DNA of 64,000 nucleotides, from contig WIXG01000004.1 of NCBI GenBank assembly GCA_009869945.1, positions 1 to 64,000 of the forward strand, read 5' to 3'. Shown here in pieces: positions 36,889-49,005 of this stretch; position 1 is the first letter of the stretch; each line of letters opens with the position of its first letter. The position numbers and the translations under genes were made by a program. The DNA comes from Mesaphorura yosii. Lineage: Eukaryota; Arthropoda; Collembola; Poduromorpha; Tullbergiidae. The notes beneath the pieces were generated by a model, which saw only the letters and a list, made by a program, of their open reading frames with translations, did no database searches and was not told the origin of the DNA.

Positions 36889-39759
36889 TTAGACGAGCAC
36901 GCTGGGCACTTGCTTGAGTCGGGCAGCTGTACTGCCATTGCCGCTGCCACTGCCGTGTTGATTATGATTATGCGAGCGATGATGGGCACCAGAGGTCGTA
37001 TGAGTGTGGTGCTTGCTGTGGCCGTTGGTTGGGTACTCGGGATAGTCGTACTCGTAGTGAAGAAGCATTGGAGGCGGTGGGACCGATGGGAGCGCCGGAG
37101 GAATTTGATGGTGGCGTGAAGTGTGATGATAAGAATGTAATGGATGATTGAAAGCTGTTGACCTCTTGTCGTCCTTCATCGTGCCGCTGCCATGATTGTA
37201 CTCCGGGAGCTGGATTTTCGGGTCAAATCGGAGTTTATTGTTACTGGCACTGGTGCCATTGGCTGTCATGAAATAATTCGGCTGACGATCTCTGTGTGGG
37301 AGGGGCGGCGGTGGCGGCTGACGAGGTCGATAGTAGCTGTCTTGTAGCTGTTCATCATCGTCGTCCTCGTCTTCCTCATCTCCATAGTTGTACTCTTCCT
37401 CTTGCCCATAATCTTCGTCGTCCGGGGTGGTGCTACTCAGTCCAGTTGTCATCGTTGACAGCGACTGCCCACCCGCGTTATTGCGCAATAAATTATTGCT
37501 ATTATTATTATGACAAAGTAATCCGTTGGAGTATCTCCCAATTGTGCCAACGCTGTTACTCATAGTCGACAATTGTTGGAGTAATCTGTTATTCTCCATT
37601 CCGCCCTCAACAACCTGGCCGCCCGACGAGGAGTTGTTGACGGGATCATTAATGCTGCCACTCAACTGTATAGTCTTTTTAATTTTCGAGACCAGTTCGG
37701 GCGAGACAGCAACTGCCGGAAACTCGTGAACGATTGATTTTGTGTTTGTTGTAAAGCTTGAGCAAAATTCATCAACACTCATCACACCATTGCAATTATT
37801 CATCATGACGTCTTTTCTTTTTCTTGCTGTGCAGTGGTTTCCGTTGCTTGTTCCATTACCGCAGCTATCTCGGCGTCTATTTTTAAGCTTTGAAGTACAC
37901 TTGGCACACAACTTGTAAACACAGCAGAATCTCACAACCAAAACAACGAGAATAATGGCGATGATCACTGACGCAAGAATAATCACCAAGACCTCGAAAT
38001 TTTCGCTGGCGAAGAGCATCGGGAAATGATCGAAGCAGTTCTCGAAGTCAGTGGCAGTGTTCAAATCTTTTAGATGCACACCGGCGAGCTTGGGTGGGTT
38101 TGCACACACCAGCTCTTCAGGCAGCGTCAACGGTGGTGTGGATTTGAGTTGTTGACTTATGGGATGAAGTTGTTCATTTTTACTTGAAACATCGACTACA
38201 TTGGCCTTGTGCGTGTTATTTTGTCCGTTATTGCTTTTAGTCTTCCTCACAGTGGCTGCTGAGAACGATGAGGCTCCTTGTTGAGTAGTAATCCACGAGA
38301 AGAGTGGATAAGATGAGCAGTTGCAATCGAGAGGAGCTCCGAGCAGAGATAAAGTTGACACGAGGGAAGAATATGTGGGATTCTGAAAGAGTTCCGCGGG
38401 GAGCGTGGAGATTTGTGAGAACTGCAGAGAGAACTTCTCCAAGTAAGGTTTGTTATTAAGCAGTCCAGCTTCGAATTCTGTCAGGTTTGACAAATGATTA
38501 CACTCCAACTCGATTAAATTGATATTGTCAGCGAATGCATCTGCGTGCATCGAGATGATCCCCGGATTGTCACTCAACCGCAACTTTTGCAATTTATACA
38601 GGCTATGAAATGAGTGCGGTGCAATCTGGTCCGAAATTCCGTTGGAGCTCAAATCCAGCTCAATCAATGATCCCAATTTATCTAGAGAATCCGTTGGAAT
38701 TCGTCCAAGGCGGTTCTGACTTAAATTCACAAACATCAATTGGCTGTTCGACGAGTCCGACCCAGATTCGGAGAAGTACGGAGCGAAGGCCTTCTCTTCG
38801 AGCGTGTGAATGTAGTTGCAGCACAAATTAATTGAATTTAGGGAACTGAATACACTCAGTCCATAATTTTTGACGCGAGTTAATTGATTCCAACTCAGGT
38901 CCAACTCCCGCACACTCTTCAAAGTCCACAACTTTTCCTCGTCTTCCCTCGCTGCCGCACTCTGGCTCTTGTCTTCTCCGCCGCTACCACCGCCAACTTC
39001 ACTTCCACTTTCCCTGCTCTTCAGTCTTAGCACACTTGACGTGACTGCGAAGGAAGTTGGTGGTTGAATTACACGCAGGAAATTATATCTGGCACTTAGT
39101 TTCTCCAACTTTTCAAGCCCGATAAACAAATCGAATTCGAGCGAATCAAGTCGGTTGCGATCTAAATACAATTCTTGTAAATTTCTTAGCCCACTTAAAA
39201 CTTTCCGCCCAACTTTTTCAATTTGATTAACACTTAAATCTAGCACTTGGAGGTTCGGCAGTCCGAGAAACACGTCTTCCTCGAGAACGCCAATTGAATT
39301 GTACGATGCATTGAGAACTCGGAGCGCCTTTAGATTCTCGAAATTATTCTGCCCGATTGTTTCGATCTTGTTCTCAGAGAAGTCGAGAAACGTCAGCTCC
39401 GAGTAGAACTGAAATGACATGGCGATTTCGTTAATCTGATTGCGTGCCAGCGACAGAAATCTGGTCTGCGGATTGAGAAAAATCGGAACCATCCGAAGGT
39501 TGCCTGCCTCGTGACAGTCGACCGACAGAGTCACGTCGTTGCAGGAGCAAAGAGGCGGACAAAACGAAGATGTCGAAGTCAGGTTCCAATTTATTACGAG
39601 CAACCATGCTGTCCATGTCCACATCAAAATCTTGTTATCACTTTTGCTGCGGATGCGAGTGTTGCTGACTGTGGCAGTCTTAAAATTATTAAGTCGTTGA
39701 TTTTTGTCAGTGCGCTGAGAGTAGAATGAGAAGTAATATTCGTTAGTCTTGTCCTCCAT
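36889..39759 (-). CDS. caps: Capricious/tartan-like LRR transmembrane cell-adhesion protein, 956 aa
   Basis: Single-pass surface protein of the kind used in cell sorting and neuron targeting. The whole CDS is one exon. ATG at 39759 has a good context (acaATGG). An internal ATG at 39624 would start directly at a standard signal sequence (MWTWTAWLLVINWNLTSTSS) and give 911 aa. Using 956-aa numbering: LRRNT from about 67 (CPPLCSCNDVTLSVDC), LRRs about 95-465, LRRCT about 479-575 (C479, C481, C552, C575), TM about 588-613 (VLVIILASVIIAIILVVLVV). The SFQFYSELTFLDFSENKI segment is the closest match to capricious/tartan. The cytoplasmic tail of about 340 residues has Asn/Ser-rich, acidic, poly-Pro and His-rich parts. 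It ends SVLV, a possible class II PDZ ligand. A Ser/Gly/Glu-rich insertion (about 232-275) breaks the LRR array. A 5' UTR acceptor is at 39916/39917. It could instead be another arthropod LRR receptor; caps versus trn is undecided. Confidence 0.88.
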   Translation of the reverse strand: MEDKTNEYYFSFYSQRTDKNQRLNNFKTATVSNTRIRSKSDNKILMWTWTAWLLVINWNLTSTSSFCPPLCSCNDVTLSVDCHEAGNLRMVPIFLNPQTRFLSLARNQINEIAMSFQFYSELTFLDFSENKIETIGQNNFENLKALRVLNASYNSIGVLEEDVFLGLPNLQVLDLSVNQIEKVGRKVLSGLRNLQELYLDRNRLDSLEFDLFIGLEKLEKLSARYNFLRVIQPPTSFAVTSSVLRLKSRESGSEVGGGSGGEDKSQSAAAREDEEKLWTLKSVRELDLSWNQLTRVKNYGLSVFSSLNSINLCCNYIHTLEEKAFAPYFSESGSDSSNSQLMFVNLSQNRLGRIPTDSLDKLGSLIELDLSSNGISDQIAPHSFHSLYKLQKLRLSDNPGIISMHADAFADNINLIELECNHLSNLTEFEAGLLNNKPYLEKFSLQFSQISTLPAELFQNPTYSSLVSTLSLLGAPLDCNCSSYPLFSWITTQQGASSFSAATVRKTKSNNGQNNTHKANVVDVSSKNEQLHPISQQLKSTPPLTLPEELVCANPPKLAGVHLKDLNTATDFENCFDHFPMLFASENFEVLVIILASVIIAIILVVLVVRFCCVYKLCAKCTSKLKNRRRDSCGNGTSNGNHCTARKRKDVMMNNCNGVMSVDEFCSSFTTNTKSIVHEFPAVAVSPELVSKIKKTIQLSGSINDPVNNSSSGGQVVEGGMENNRLLQQLSTMSNSVGTIGRYSNGLLCHNNNSNNLLRNNAGGQSLSTMTTGLSSTTPDDEDYGQEEEYNYGDEEDEDDDDEQLQDSYYRPRQPPPPPLPHRDRQPNYFMTANGTSASNNKLRFDPKIQLPEYNHGSGTMKDDKRSTAFNHPLHSYHHTSRHHQIPPALPSVPPPPMLLHYEYDYPEYPTNGHSKHHTHTTSGAHHRSHNHNQHGSGSGNGSTAARLKQVPSVLV

Positions 39760-39966
39760 TGTGCCTTGATGCCTTGTGCAGTGTGTTGCAGTGGTGACAA
39801 TCAGATTAGGATAAAAGTAATAACCCAGTAGTGCCACGAGTTGCTGCCTCTGCTGTGACTGCCGGCAAATGATCTTCAGACAGCACCACAAGTTGGAGCA
39901 CAAGTTGGCCGGGACCCTGCAAGATAAAAGGAAGAGTGACAATGATGAAACCGCTCTGATACTCAA

Positions 39967-42900
39967 CTCACGTCAAACTTATTACTTTTAACCTTATTTT
40001 CTGGCAACTTATTAATAATGTTCTGCTCAAGGAAGCAAGATAACGAAGAGAACAATCCCGAAAAGCTTTGCCAAATACCCGTCATGCATCAGCACAGGAG
40101 AATGGTGGCCAAGAATTTGGAGTCTGTTTAGCAGATTGGTTGCAGCATATTTGCCGAATCTTAATCATTCCCACACAGTAAAATTCCTTTCCAAACTCAA
40201 ATCTCATATTGATAACTAATACTCTATACTCTATACTTGTTCAAAATTTAACTTATTTCCTCGTAAGCTTACCGTGAAGGATTACGCCTAGTATGCGGAG
40301 AATCAAACAATCTCATTCGCTCTCCATAAATATATTATTTCGAGTGCTCAAACAGGAATTGAAACCAGATTGCTCAATTTCCAACTCTGATTGCCCACAC
40401 TTGGCTTGGCTTTGTTCGCGCACAGCCACTAAACCTCGCTTTGTCATCCATAATTAATTTGGCTGTCCCAGTGTTCGTGAATCGTGTTTGCAGAGTGTGA
40501 CTTCACCTTTGACGGGGAGCAGAAAAGCATGGCACACGCTATAAAGCAGTCCGAACTTAATTTCCTGTGTTCTGTGCATTGTAGCGTACAATTATCTCCT
40601 GTGTACGTTGTTCGTTGAATCTAAAACTGTGATGATTGCAAACTAATTGGTGAAAGTAGGACATTCAGTCATTTCATAACATGCATAATGTAGTACGCCA
40701 GCCGGTCTAGTCACGTTGGTCCTGTGTAGCTAGCCTTTGTACGATCCATTAATAACAGACTCGCTCACATTTGCTCTGCAACAATATTAAATTATAAATG
40801 TTATGTTCTCTTCTAGCGTTCTAGCTCTTGCTCAAACTGCATCTATTAGCAGTATCCTGGACCTGGAGCCCTGCTGTAACTCGGAGAAGAGGAAGTTTGG
40901 GATGGGCTGAATTTAGTACAGAACTTTGAACAAGGAAGAGGATGGGACGTGTGCTGCTGTATTGCCTTTACGTGTTCACGTTGGTATTTCCGTAAATTTT
41001 TTATGGCTTCTTCCGTGTACATGTCTCATCTCTCTCATTTCATTGCATTGCATCGTTGTATCGGCTATCGTCTCTGGTCGCTTCGCCTTACCTGTGCACT
41101 TCGGCTAGGCAAATGAAAGCAGTAAACTTCAGACTTTAACCGTTTTCGGAAACCGGGCTTTGTACAAGCTTTTCGTTTTGCCGTACCTTTGCGGTTTTAT
41201 TGTAGGACATGCAGAATGGTTCACTTTTCACTGACCACTTTTAATATTCTCTTTTTGCAGTCCGTTTTCGATTTTAATTACTTTTGCGAATAAATATTTA
41301 ACATTCATCCAGTTGTTTCTGCTGCATGCGACATTAAGAGAAACCCCGACTTTATTACTTTGCATTTTTCATAACTTCGATTGAATTTTTCGAAGGCTAG
41401 AGCTAAAACGAGCGTTAATCTACGTTGCAAATGTTGGCAACCCGAAACTTCTAATCTTGCGGCACTCGTTGCATAATTTCAATGCTATCATAGCAAGACC
41501 CATGATGATACTTGCTTAGTCACCGACCGCAGCCGTGTGCTTACATTAATTGTAATTCCACGCGAATAAAGAGCCCCTAAGCATTATTGAACAAGACACT
41601 AATGGCTAATTTTCATTATTACTCAAACGAAAGCAAGGAGAAAGATTCTTCAATGATTCTTGCTCCTCATTGGCTTGCAACGAGGCGCATTACGCATTAC
41701 GTTCAGCTTTCTTCTTGTATTTCTCGTCTACGCACTGACAAATTGTGTAGTCAGGGTGGGTAGTCAGCAGTTAACTTGGAACATCTTGTAATCATTGCAT
41801 TATTTTACATTTATTCCCCCAATTCAAAAGTCTCTGCACTGTCTGTCCTTCCTTGCCTTCGCCTTCACTTCAACCGTCTGCAGACTGCAGAACTCAATCT
41901 AGAATTTAGGAATTCGTGTCATGAATTCTGGACAAGAAGGAAAGAAAGGCATCACCATGTAGTCGGCTGGCTCAGCAGGGCAGGGCTGCTTAAGTGTTAT
42001 TGTCTATTCTATTTAAGGAAGATTCATCTGCCGTAAAGGGAATTGGCCTGGCGCGTGCTGCCGGCTGAATGTGCGCTGATGTTCTTTATTGGCGAAGAAA
42101 TTCAGAGTCTTTTATTATCTTATTTCAGGTAAATCTCCCCTTTTAATGCGTGTGTACACGTGCTTCAGCACTAAAAATAACTTTTGATTTTAACAACGCG
42201 CGTACAATTATTTCAATTCCCTGCTTCGGTTTATGGCCTCGTAAGTTCTCACTCATTGAAAGACGTCGCATCTGGTGTGCGTCTATTTGTGATTGGATTG
42301 CATAAATTGCCACTCAGCATTGCGAATGAATTTGTAAAGCGGCATGGAAGGGCGGTTAGAAAAAATCTAATTTCATTTCATTCCTGGTAGAGTCAAAATA
42401 TTGAAATCTGGAAAGCACAAGCCAAGAGGCGGAAGGTTAAGCCGGCCAGATTTTGTGGCCACCACAACAAACCGAAAAGGGTTTGATTTACATTCATATT
42501 TAACGTGTCACTGAAATTCAAATGAACACAAATGCATTCATGGGGATTCAGAGCTCAACTGCAGGCACGAATCGATGCATTCATGCACACGCACACGTGT
42601 AAAAGTAAAAAAGCAATCTGGAAAGAGGAAATGAGAATTCGAATAAATGCAGTGTGGATCGGACGGGAGGAAGGAACCGAAAGTCATAAATTATCACCCC
42701 ATTATTGCCAAATGCCATGAGATTGCATTTAATTAGTATTTTCCATAAACTTTGTTTAATCTATACAAGGCAGAGGTCTATCTGGCCTGATATTTTCCGG
42801 CTTGGAAAGACGCATGGTGAAAACGCAAAACGGAAGCCGTCTAATCACGTATGCATAGGCAGTACGAGTAACGAAGGGCAGAGTGCAGTGTTGCGTTATT

Positions 42901-45900
42901 GGATTTGTAATAATTCGCTCAAGCAGGGGTTGTAATCAGTACTTTATGTAGTGCAATATTACAACATGTAATTACCCTGTGTTTGCAGTTTTCAGTTTAC
43001 TCAATGCATGCGGAGCACGTGCACGTCCGTACGTGTACTGTTAGTTTAGCTGTGGCGTTTAAAACTGAGAACGTGCACCTGGTGTTTTGTGACGCCTTTC
43101 TCTCAGATCGCGGTTCGTCGTGCTCTGTGGCCTGGCCAGCAGCAATAATAATTCTCATGCGGCCGACCGCTGCTCATTCTCATTACACATTAAACGCAGA
43201 CTTTCTTTTTTCATTTCACCAGCACAGCAACCAACAAGCGCGCTGAGCAAGTCATGTTAACCTCACAAGCTTCGCATAATAATAACAGACGAGATCTTAT
43301 TCACAATGGAAAGCTCAGGAATCAATGGGAAATATGTTCAAATGAGCAATTTGGTGGTAAGAAGAAGAGGAGAGCGAACCGAACCGATAAGCCCTAGAAC
43401 CCAGGCTTTGTGGTATGGATTTTTCGGTCTCCGCAATATTGTAAATATGGGAACATTATGTGAATGAGTTTTTGATGAGGTTAAACTTTAACCCTTTCGC
43501 TCCCCTCCACTTTTCTTCCAATCCACTCCCAATGCCGCCGCCGCTGAGACGCGAACAATGTCGGCTGGTACAACAAAGCACACAATTCTTCACAAATGAG
43601 AATTCGAATGAACGTATCACTTTGTGCCTGATCTTTCATATCATTTGTCAAGCATTGATTTACAAGAGCATGGAACACAGGGACCTATCGCAGATGTTTC
43701 TTCTTCCTTTCATTCATCTTGAGTTCGTTCGCTTTGTGTGCACTTTTGCATTGTGTTACTTTACATGACTTTTTGACATGTTGACTGTAATCTTATTCGT
43801 CTGATGGCAAGAAGAGATACGACGACAATAATGACATGTTCCGTACAGCTTACAATACATGCATGGGAAACTAATTAAACGGGCAAACGACTGTCTTGGT
43901 CGACAGAGCTGCAACGATATTCAAGCAATCATTACTTGGAAATCAATTTATTCGAATTTCCAAATCGATTCATCAAGTAATTATCTAACCATTGACACGT
44001 ACCTGTGCTGTTGCTGCGTTTATAAAGAATTTATGCCACCATGCACTATTTCCATTAAATCGAGGCCAGTGTGATAGAACACGCCAAATGGACAGGTTCA
44101 AAAAGAAATCGTTCACATTCCGAAACGGAGTTCACGAGTTCACACAAGTTCGGGAGAACTTAACGCAAGTGGTTCATAAACGCTGTCTTTTGAGCAAATA
44201 TTTGAGTCCCAGGCATGTTATTGAGCTCAACCACCCCTGTTTCTGTCATAGAATGCCTATAATTTCAGTCAGAGTAAAACAAGAACATGCTCGTACCACT
44301 TTTATTCCATCGACGGAATGTTGAATGCTCTTACTTGCACTCGCACTTATTGGAAATATGAATTATTTTGTTGAATTCTCGTGTTCACGTGTAACTCGAG
44401 AGTCTTAATAACAAACAGCCTGACTATGGCAGTCAGTACTCAGTATGCCGGCTCAGAACGAAACTGACTTTCTTCAGCGAGTTGCGCGTGCCGAAATGGC
44501 AATAATTTTCATAATGCGACGAATATGAGACTTGACTCAGATATCACGCGAAGCGAGTTCCTGCATGTTGAAGAATATTTGTAAATTGTTGTAGAATAGT
44601 TGAAGCCAGAAAAATTTAATGTCTAAATATATTTCATGTGCCGCGTAATGGAGTCGCTGTCATGAAATGAAAAAGGAGGACTATTATGTCTGACTCCAGG
44701 AATATAGCGTCCCATACAGCAACGTGCTGTCACAGGATTCACGATAATCATGTTTTAGTTTTGTTTGAAATTTCTCCGGTTATTTCGTCCTTTCCGGCAA
44801 AACAGCGGAACTTGAGTCACAAAGTACAAACACGCCACTGCCAAGCACCAAGTCAAATGTCACTGCACCCCGCCGCAGGAGAGCGAGCACAACTAATGGT
44901 CGTAGTCAGCGAATTACAAGATTAATAAACTCACAAAGAGCGCCGGATCTTCAGGCGAAACTAAACCACTAAATTGCGTGAGCGTGACTCTTCCGTTGTC
45001 TCACTAATTCAGTGTCGGCGGTTGGCTTTGCATGTTTCCGTATGTGCGCTGCTATCTGTTATCTTCTTAGTGCCTGCACACTGCACAACACCACCATGAA
45101 TGATGACGTTCACGCTTGCTTCTGACTGGTCATATCTTTATCACGATTGCAACTTCACTGCTTTGTTTCTATTTATTGCATGCTTGACAAATGTTCCAGT
45201 TCCTGAGCACTCCTGATAAGATGAATGGTCAAACTTGGTTTGAGACAAGAGACGAAACACCCTGCCTTCGAGAAGCCAGAAGCCAGAATGCGGCTCAACT
45301 CAGACAAGTATGTTGGTCTTTATGAAATTCCCCACGCAGTCTTGCATTCAGGTCGGTAGGTTCTACTCACAAAGCACCGAATCGGGTTTTACTCTCAGGA
45401 ACGTGAATCTGAGTTGGTACTCTGCTTCTTGTTTGCTGCTGCTGGAATGTGTGCAAGTGTAAAAACTGAAACTTTTCTCGTCTTTGTCTTGCACTTGCTC
45501 TCCACTTTCTCAACTCGCTACGTGAGCACGGTTCTTTCTTGTTTCATTGTTCTCACGAATTTATGTGTACATAAATATCCGACTCGCACTCGTACTCGTA
45601 CTTCAGTTTAAAGAAAAGGCGAGGCGAGGGCGAGAAGGTTGTTGTGCTTTGTAGTTTCACTTGTGTCGATTTTTCTCTTTTCAAGTTTCGTTTCGCTTCT
45701 CGTTAGCTTGTATACTTTCTTTCTTAATGTTGTTGATTATGTCGAATCATTCATTCCATGCTCAGTTCAATTCTTTTGTTTAGCATCGACTCACGGCATT
45801 GAAGGGCAGAGCAGAGTTTTTCGTATACGCGTTTTCTCTCGAAAAGGAGAAAAGCCAGGTAGAATCTTTTCCGTTCAGAGTGCCAAAGTGCGTAATGCTC

Positions 45901-47070
45901 CCTTTGTGTTGGGCCCCTAGCTTCTTTACATTTTTCCTTTCCCATTTCGTTCTCGCTCTTCGTTTTCCTCGTGTACGGAATATAGGAGCTGGATTTCCTC
46001 AGATTTTAAACTATGTGTTTGCAAAAATTTGATGATGTTGCTTATTGCCAATCCCAGCGGCAACTTCAACTCCTTCCTGCCTCCCCACTACCCGCGTCTT
46101 TTTCCTAGGTCGTCGCAGTCTTGAAGGGAGTGTACAGTAAGTTCGTAATACCTTTGCGCCCTTTGCCACATGCCGCAAACCTTCACAGAGCTCAGCCTGA
46201 CGACACGACATGGATTCATTTTATTTCAAATATGGAAACAGCACATTTTGATTCTCAGGAGGGGAAAACCGTAAAAATGTCACACGCATAATTCTCAAGA
46301 AAGAAATTTACGCAGCCCAGCCACACGAAAGCCTGCTGGTAGGGCTGCTGCTACTGCTTTCTCTGATTTGGCGGCTCCGCCGATATAACTTTGATCTTAT
46401 CCTTTTATGTCACATTACGACTACGACTACAACTACAATAATGCGCGGAAGTATGCAACTTTTCTTTTGTGAGATGATGGCGGTGGTTGTGCGGTGAGGT
46501 CGTGAGGCCTTGCCAAGAATTTTACTGAAGCATAGGACTGACGCTGAGGCTAAGACGAGGGTGGAAATATTTCTTCCCTACATCGAATTGAGGGAAACAA
46601 TTTTTAAAAATCGAGTATTCATGCTCCAACTCTTTGTATAAAGTATAAAAGTGAAAAGGGGATTACGCAATCGAATATCGGGCACGCGGACGTAATGAAC
46701 TTTAAGTGTAAATCTGTAAAATGCAGGCTCTTTCCGCTGACACGAGGAAAGCTGGTCGCATCTATTATAGTAACGAGCATAACATGAAGCTCCTTGAGAA
46801 GGATTCATTTTCCACAACATTCATATGAATTCATGGTAACTCACATGCACAGACAACCAGTTAACTGTGTTTCGTGATAATAAATGCCCGCTGCCCAGCT
46901 ACGAATAAAAAGAGCAGATTCATTTGGATTTCGACTCTTGCCTCGGATCATCTTGCCGCAACCGCATTTGTGGAATTTCTGGTTGAAGTTGAACAAAATT
47001 TTGTAAGCTTCCCGTTGGGCTATAAAACCGTGATAACAATATTGGCGATATTGACGTCGCTTTGCTTCTC
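39967..47070. other. Gene-poor stretch upstream of the LRR receptor
   Basis: No gene, RNA gene or transposon could be supported in these 7.1 kb. The left part must contain the promoter and 5' non-coding exon of the LRR receptor, since an acceptor at 39916/39917 shows a 5' UTR intron, but I could not place the promoter. Confidence 0.5.
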
Positions 47071-49005
47071 ATGATGGAAAATTCTGCTCCGATTCCCACT
47101 GCAATTGGCACCCTGCCGTTACAGGTGAATGAAATCTACGCCATCAGTCACTGAGTTGGCTTACTTACACGTTGTATGCTATCCTTCCAGTGTCTGTCTC
47201 ATATTTTTTGCTGCCTTGATACCGCGAGCAGACTTCAGTGCTCGTTGGTCAACAAACCATGGCGTGAGACCATAATCAAGAGCACTGGATACGATGTGCA
47301 TGTTGGAGATGATCGATGGGTTGGAATAAATCGGTACGGGATTCATCTAGAATGGCACCCTGATCCAAACAGCCACTACTACCGGTTGAAATACATCGGC
47401 AAACTTGGCATTCGGTCCTGCCATATTGGAAACATTACTGCTCGTCAAAGATCTCTACTTTCATTCAAATACCCTGGCATGGTTAAGGCATTACGTTTTA
47501 ATGGATCCGTTTCAATGGAGCAGTGGAATAGCCTTACTGAAGGACTGGTCAATTTGACATCACTGACGGTCAGCCAATGTACTCTCTTTGATATGACCAT
47601 TCGGAACGACAGCAAGATCTCTTTAATGCTTCGATCCTTGAAATCTTTGGTCATCACTGGAAAGCCAACCGACATCTCATTTACTACCTATGCGAAGATG
47701 CGAAAAAAATGGTCACACATGATTCTAAACACAGTGTACTTGATTAAGAAAATGGATTCGCCAGCTATTGAGGAAGTTGTGCTGCAAGAATACTCAGTAC
47801 AAAGTGGAAAGCAAGAAGATATCATTATGCAGACCTTGGTCCAGTTCATAATCAAGTATAAGGCCAGTTTACAGAAGGTATCCATTGGAATCGCACAATC
47901 CACCGTCATGGTCCCGAAAGATTCGAGACTGGAAACACCTTTGAGCGTTCCGAAAATCCAGCAAGAGTTGAATGGACTTTCGCTTACTTCGTTCTACGTT
48001 CAGAATGTCAGAGCTGGCTACAAGACTCGGAGGACCCAAGAAATTCTTCGATTGGTGCTTGAAAGTCCACAGAACAAGATGCAACATGTAGTTTGGAAGT
48101 TCGATGACGTGGAAGTGGTTCATGGATTCACGCCTGAAATTGTTTTGGGAAACGCTGGAACACTGCGGTCATTCGAAGCAATTATTTCGCCAACTCAGGC
48201 AGAAGTTGATTGCGAAGCTTTCACAGATTGCAATTCCTTAAAAATTGTGGTTAGGATTCGAGGTTCCAACAAAATACGCCACAATGGGGTTATGGAAACC
48301 ATTGACCAAGATACGACGTTAAAAAATGTCGAGCTCATTCCGAAGTCCTTGCGAGAAATTCGAATTTGTGGATTTAAAATCAGCAGCACAAGCTTGCATT
48401 TCATTGTAAACAGCATGGCTCTGGATGTTCTTGAGCTGAAGGACGTCAAGTCGTCGAATGGTTTTGGATTGCGGAGAGAATCACTAGAGGCGATGATAGA
48501 AGCTCGCAGAATTAGAACCATCGCCTTAAATAATTGCATGAACATCCCCAGCATGACTGCCGAAGTTGAGGATCCGGTTAATGCATTGGCATTCACGGCT
48601 ATTCTTCACTAGATTCAACGGCAGGAGCAATGTTTCATATTTGAACTGATTGACAATGAGTATCGACAACGCGGCATACGGTTTGAGAGCCGAACTCATC
48701 GTGAGGATTACAGAGACGAAAGATCCACTTACTTCAAGAATCCAGTCACATCTTTCCAAGTTCCCAGAATCTATCACACGGAAACTAAACTGATCTCCCT
48801 GGTTTCCTTCGACATTCCACAATGGTGGAGACACGAGTATATGGAGGATGGTGACCACTTCAACCCTATGCACGGGGCGCCTTTGGTTGAAGAAAATCTG
48901 GAAGAATCCAACGATGAACAAGAGGGTGAGCTGGAGCAGAGTTCAGGTGCTGAGTCTGAGACGGAGGAAGATCAAGATTTCGGAATCGGAAGTGACTCAG
49001 ATTAA
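47071..49005 (+). CDS. F-box protein, 606 aa, three exons
   Basis: Probable substrate adaptor of an SCF ubiquitin ligase. Exons are 47071-47124, 47191-48576 and 48625-49005, all phase 0. Splicing exon 1 to exon 2 rebuilds the F-box across the junction: LPLQ|CLSHIFCCLD followed by LQCSLVNKPWRETI, residues about 15-45. This matches the LPxxxLxxIFxxL consensus and the later W. The body has no recognised repeat, though scattered leucine-rich strands (for example LDVLELKDVKS) may form a degenerate LRR-like substrate domain. The last intron is only 48 bases and has an in-frame stop. If it is retained, the protein ends at the TAG at 48610-48612. Exon 3 adds a tail that finishes very acidic (ESETEEDQDFGIGSDSD). 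The exact subfamily is not recognised. Confidence 0.72.

Noticed and set aside
39760-39966. Longer 1025-aa form of the LRR receptor
   Set aside because: The extra 69 residues start at TTG, not ATG, and cross an obvious intron acceptor at 39916/39917, so they are intron plus 5' UTR.
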